Below, piece by piece: positions 59,036 through 64,000 of a stretch of 64,000 bases of DNA. The notes beneath the pieces are model-generated. The model was given only the letters and a program-made list of their open reading frames with translations. It was not told the DNA's origin and did not search any database. Made by a program: the position numbers and the translations under genes. Location of the stretch: NCBI GenBank assembly GCA_029891345.1, contig CM056999.1, forward strand, positions 28,803,418-28,867,417, given 5' to 3'. The stretch is from Dryococelus australis (Eukaryota; Arthropoda; Insecta; Phasmatodea; Phasmatidae). Position 1 is the first letter of the stretch. Each line of letters begins with the position of its first letter.

Positions 59036-62000
59036 TTCATAAAAAGGAAGAAAAAACTTACATTGATACTTCTTTTGTATTGCGTACCTTATAAAAATTA
59101 ATCAAAATATATCACCATTCCTGGCTATACCGTCCTAGCGCAGTAGGAATGATATATTTATGTTCAATTTTTAAAGTGCTAGCACGCTCTCTTTCATATA
59201 CATTTGACATGATAATTTTATTCTTACTTTGTATACTCACATGAGAATTTTTTTTGTAAAAATATGCGAAGTGTCATTTGCATACAGTACAGAAGGGACG
59301 AACTAAAAGTTTTAGGGGACTAAAGTTCCATTCTTAACGACACTATAGATTGAATACTTAACCCCCTTGTGTATTGTTGGAACATTTCCAATGAGTTAAG
59401 ACTAATGGGGCTATCTGTGACGTATCACTTTTGCGCGTATGATTTGCATACTTCTTAACATCTAATATACTACATGTATATTTCAAAAATTTGCTTATTT
59501 AACTGATGATTTACACGTAATATTTAGGATGTGAGACATTTATGATATTTATTCAGTATTTTTTTAAATGTTTTGGCCATTATTATTTATGCAGAAGCTG
59601 TTTTATTTATTTATTTGAGTTATTAAGTTGTGATGATAATGTTACGTTCAACGAAGTTGATAGTGACTTATGACGTCACACCCGAGGTAGCATTTATGAA
59701 TGTACCTGATAATTAATCCCTTTACTTCCCAGGGTAATTTAAATTTGGAACAATCAGTAAAAGTGATATGATAATGAACGGTCCTCGTCTCCATCTTGAT
59801 TTCCAAGGGTCATTAAATAGGTCAGCCAGGGCTGCTAATCCTCCGTTTAGAATCGGAGATTTTAAGTGTAATATTATTGCATCGAGAAGTGAAATATTGC
59901 TCAAAATGTCATATATTGCCGACAGAGTTAGCGGAACAGGCCATCACAGCACACTTCAGATGGGGCGTATCAATCAGTCAGCCAATCACAACACACCTTC
60001 AGGGGGGGGGGGGAGGACCTCAAATAGCCTTCGAAATATATAACCAACTTGTGATCCCTCTCTCCAAAACACATCTACAGTTTAACCAAGTGGAACTTAA
60101 GCCACTTTTGATGTGTTTATATAGCAGTGATGTCCCGCTCACTCTGCTGATAGTATTACATTAATGCGATATGTTTCACCAGGTGCCGTCGGGTGATCGG
60201 GAACAAGAACGTTATGGGTTTCACACAAGCTGTACTTCAATATCCTATGTGCATATTCCCTATTTTTATTTAGTTATAAGCTACTTTTTTTTGTGCTCTA
60301 AAAGTCCGTTATTCTCGGAGAGAGACGTAAGACACATGATGAATAAAATCATCGAATCACGAAAGGGCATCTGAAGTCAAGTGTTTCGGAGAACAACAAT
60401 CTCTCCCACCTAGCCTCCTGACTGTGTGGAGGATAGGGGAAGATGGGTGGTCACATTCACGAAGTGGCAGAAGTAATGTCGTGCTGTGTTGAAACCCGTT
60501 AGAGGCACGCAAGGACACAATATTTCCCGATGACGTGAATGCGGCCCGCTGGAGTCTCGTCAAAGTCATGACTGCACTGCTCCACGACACGCTTCACAGC
60601 ACCGGAACGAGGAAGGAATGCCGCTACAAAAACTCTTACTACCCGAATGATTCAATCTGGGTGTTTACGGCCACCAACAACTGTTATACGGACGCGCCGC
60701 CATCAGTCTCCACAGCCATTACAACTATTTATCCAGGACATCTGACATGCATATCAAATGTCTTTGAATGAGCAGTCAGGTTACTTTATACAAATCGTGG
60801 AACAACTCTTCTGTTTGGGATGTTTCGAAATTCACTTTTAAGAAATGGAAGGGTATATAAAATTCCCATAACTTAGATGAAGATGGGGAAAGATTGTAAA
60901 TTTTACTGTCGACAAGCTAAATTGAAATATTACTAACTCTTACATGACCACAATTTGATATGTCCGATATTGGAGGACTTAGCTTATAATTAAGCTTCAA
61001 CGAAACCAGTAATCAACAATAAGGATTGTTTCCGTGCGGAAAAGATTATTTCCTTCTGAAAGATATAGTACATGAAATACGACAGCAGCTCTAGTATACG
61101 CAGAACTTTGAAGTCTATAGCTTACGGGCAAACTATATTAATTTTCCTAATCCTCATTCATCCCAAATTTTCATTCTTAATTTAAACAAAATAATACAAG
61201 TCTGCCCTATTCAGGCTGTGATTCACATACCTATGGTTTTTAAATTGCGTTACAAATCTTTGTAAACTAAATGGAAGTGAATGAGAAGAAATCTACACAT
61301 GGAATACAAATACAGCTAGAATACTACGTTCATCGGAAATATTTTTCGTAATTCACACAGTAACTAAAGTTTATAAAACCTCCATCATTCAATATAATCT
61401 CCGCCTGGTGTGACACTTCTCCACCAACAGATCAGAAGTTTCGTAACTCCAACATTGCCAAAACCTGCTTTCGTGAGGAATGGGAGTTCCGGAAGACATT
61501 TCCTGCAGTCTTCCTGATTTTGAACGTCCTTTCCTTGAAGCAAACGCCTTAACGTGTATTGGTTTGCCTTATGTACAGAATATATGGAGGGTGCAGTGCA
61601 GTATTACTTAACATCTCAAGCATGTCAATCAAATTTAATAGAATATTTAACTATGCAAGAAAATATATCATTGAAGAAATCACCTATAAAAATTCTATAA
61701 ATAAATTCATATATCAATAGACATAAACGATTATCATGATAATTTATAAAATAAATTTCTAACTGATATGGATGCATTTGAAAAGGAGTACTATTTCATA
61801 AAAATATATCGGAATAAAATGTAATAACCTTGACTAATTACCTTACAAATACCTTAATGAGATTCGTTATATTTTATAACCTTACCCAAAAAAAACAGTC
61901 TTTAATGAAAAAAAACATTTAAATATCCTTTTGGTAAAAACCCACACAAATTAACTAAATATATACATGTAGGTTAAGAAATAGATTAAAAAATTATACA

Positions 62001-63130
62001 GTTTTGGAGTGCCTTCCATGATAACTGATGCACTGATGTAAAAACAATATGGCTGATAGTTGGAAATAGAAGCAAGTTAGCAACGAGAAACATGATTGTG
62101 GTGTTCAAATGTTCAGGTTAAGATCACATAATGTTATCCAAGAAGGTGGTATTTAAATCAGAGGTTAACAGCTACAGATCCCTCATACCTAACTACAAAT
62201 CACGTCTTCCTTTCCATTCATGTTAATTAACAGAGAACGTGTTGGCTGAACGTGCTGTATATTAAATAAATCATTAACTTCTACATGAGTAATGCCGAAT
62301 TCCATGAGATGATAATGCGGAAAAGTTAAACAATTTTGTTCCGTTCATAAAGTAAAAGCCTATTAACATGCACCATGATGATTACCTGGCATGTCTCAAC
62401 CAATTTTGGATTACAGGAAATAGTTATTGATTATTAAAGTGTTATAGGACGAAATTACTACAATATTATCTATGGGAGTGATTAGAGTCTCTTGAAAGAT
62501 CTGCGGCAATTTAAAAATACTCAAAATATTCACCTTTAAAAAAGTAATAACATAAATAGAACACATGCAGCGAGCTACTAGATATTTCGAAGCAAAATAT
62601 TCGTATTAAATAAATGTTTTGCATTAAAGTGAGCACTTCTTGAAGCCTATTGCATGTAATATATGGATGTATGCACCCAAATGTCAATAAAGATTACGTA
62701 TTAAGTAGTAAACCAGTTTTCATTTTCAATTATGCACGAACTGAAGTTAAATAAAAGTGATTGCATGTGCCATGTGTGTGTGTTATAGCACCATTACGAA
62801 AAGTAACAGTCTATAGTACCGTTACATCTAAGCTGAACAGTTCAACTCGACGTATTGTGTCATGATGTGGCTTCTCACCCAACTGCCTCCATTGGCGATT
62901 CGTGTTAGTAATGTTAAGTAACCGAATTTGAAACACTTGGTGGCTGGAAGACACCACACTCACCAGTCCCCTAACTGATTGGTGAATACATGTGTAAGTG
63001 TGCTTTCTAGCAATTGGTCTCTCGATATTTGACGCCATGTTATGCGAATGCTAGCCACTGTGGCGTACACAGCTACCATTTGTTTAATAATATGTCACAT
63101 TGTGATTAAAAACATGATTGGCCAACATTC
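59036..63130. other. No recognisable gene; G12 tract at 60002-60013
   Basis: 59760-60060 and 60360-60770 are moderately GC-rich blocks with short frames on both strands and no domain. The words 'ggccatcacagcacacttcagatgg' and 'cagccaatcacaacacacc' (59940-60000) look like a dispersed repeat. The remainder is AT-rich. Confidence 0.4.
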
Positions 63131-63814
63131 TATATATATATATATACTGTTATAAATAGTTGCCAATCCCACAACTACAAAATAAGCAAAATGTATCCCA
63201 ATTTGATACTTGCTTTATCTTAGACTGTCTTACACACGAAACATTAGCACATATAAACATTTACTAAACAAATATTTATTTCTAAGAATTACCTTACTTG
63301 CGCGGTAAAGTATAGCATTTTCTAAGATTGAGTCCTAATTGGTTGACCAAAAACGAAAGTTTAACCTCCAGAATACTGTATTCAGTGTCTGTAAGAAATA
63401 CACAGAGATAGACAATTTAATTTTCTTTATAACACATCTACCAAAACCTTACTTCCAAAACAGTAGAGGTTATAGTGACGTAAAGGGTTGAGGGAGTGGA
63501 GGTACGTTTTAAAGATTATTAATATGACATGCAGTCAAATGAAATGATACTATGCCAGAGTTCCAAAATGTAGTACAGGGATGTCCATTCTGATCCACTC
63601 AAGCGTCATTTCTTAATGATTGTTTAGCATTATTTATTGATTTATCAACCATTTGTGCTACTTTATAACCCTTTATTCTCCATTTATTATGATTAGTTTT
63701 GCAAGTTAGAAAAGGGATAAATTCACAATAACAATTTAATGTGTAATGTTGTGAGTAGTATATAAAACGAGTATGGTTCAAAGGTAGGGGTGATAGAGGA
63801 GCGGAGTAACCGCC
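63131..63814. other. No gene; short (TA)n run at the start
   Basis: AT-rich, with 'tatatatatatatata' at about 63132. Nothing else is supportable. Confidence 0.5.
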
Positions 63815-64000
63815 CGCCGCCATGTTGGAATTTCCCTTTTGTCCATTTTGCCTTCAAAATTTCCCTTTCTTCCCTAACAATCGACTAAATGTCGCTACAT
63901 TTTATTCCTTTTCCCTTAAAAAGTTATATTTTTCCCCAAAAAATTCTTGATTTCTCAGGCGGATCAGTGATCATGGGTGAGACCAGGGAGCTGGATCAGC
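63815..64000 (-). repeat. Dispersed 'CTGATCC / GGGAAATTTT' repeat, copy B (cut by window end)
   Basis: On the minus strand the order is 'gctgatcc', 'gatcactgatccgcctgagaaat', 'gggaaaaata', 'gggaaattttgaaggcaaaa', then 'catggcggcgggcgg'. This is the same order as 2990-3240, copy A. The element must continue beyond the window. Confidence 0.75.

Overview
This window is animal nuclear DNA, most likely from an insect. It is AT-rich, has no bacterial-type operons, and holds no intact host gene that I can recognise. Nearly everything identifiable is a decayed transposable element or a tandem repeat. The element set fits an arthropod: a Tc1-type transposon, a Ty3/gypsy retrotransposon, a DUF4371-type hAT transposase, a Polinton/Maverick with virus-type genes, and a repeat family carrying 'ATGGCGG', 'GATCACTGATC' and 'GGGAAATTTT'. 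That last style reminds me of stick-insect (Phasmatodea) genomes, but this is a guess I could not check.

Layout. 1-1035: broken gene with C2H2-type fingers (copy 1). 2070-3670: about six units of a 117-bp tandem repeat, then the GGGAAATTTT repeat family. 4664-4797: 44-bp minisatellite. 6396-7626: Tc1-family transposon with two frameshifts. 9477-10690: 1.2-kb fold-back (inverted repeat) element. 11337-11434, 14790-15060 and 15990-16420: three further tandem arrays, the last with a 30-bp unit that keeps a reading frame open on both strands.

18843-27415 is the most interesting stretch: the remains of a Polinton/Maverick (adintovirus-like element). Reading leftward on the minus strand are genes resembling phospholipase A2, adenain-type protease, penton/minor capsid, double jelly-roll major capsid, and a small Cys-rich protein. 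Reading rightward on the plus strand are an FtsK/HerA-type packaging ATPase, a DUF8207-type protein and a retroviral-type integrase. The two arms are separated by an unrelated 1.8-kb insertion (22470-24272) with its own 330-bp tandem repeats. All genes are broken, several at catalytic residues, and I found no DNA polymerase.

30085-37690 is a nested structure. A DUF4371-type hAT gene has its finger-containing N-terminus at 30085-30450 and its catalytic and dimerisation parts at 35845-37690. Between the halves lies about 5.3 kb bounded by long inverted repeats (31060-31862 and 34885-35835), carrying a second broken zinc-finger gene (32668-33484), paralogous to the one at the window start, and a third finger fragment.

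41968-54633 is an old Ty3/gypsy element with very long LTRs (about 2.1 kb), a readable primer-binding site, and degraded gag, protease, reverse transcriptase, RNase H and integrase. Its 5' LTR carries 1.75 kb that is absent from the 3' LTR. 54634-63800 holds little I can identify. The last 180 bases are another copy, in the other orientation, of the GGGAAATTTT family seen near 3 kb.
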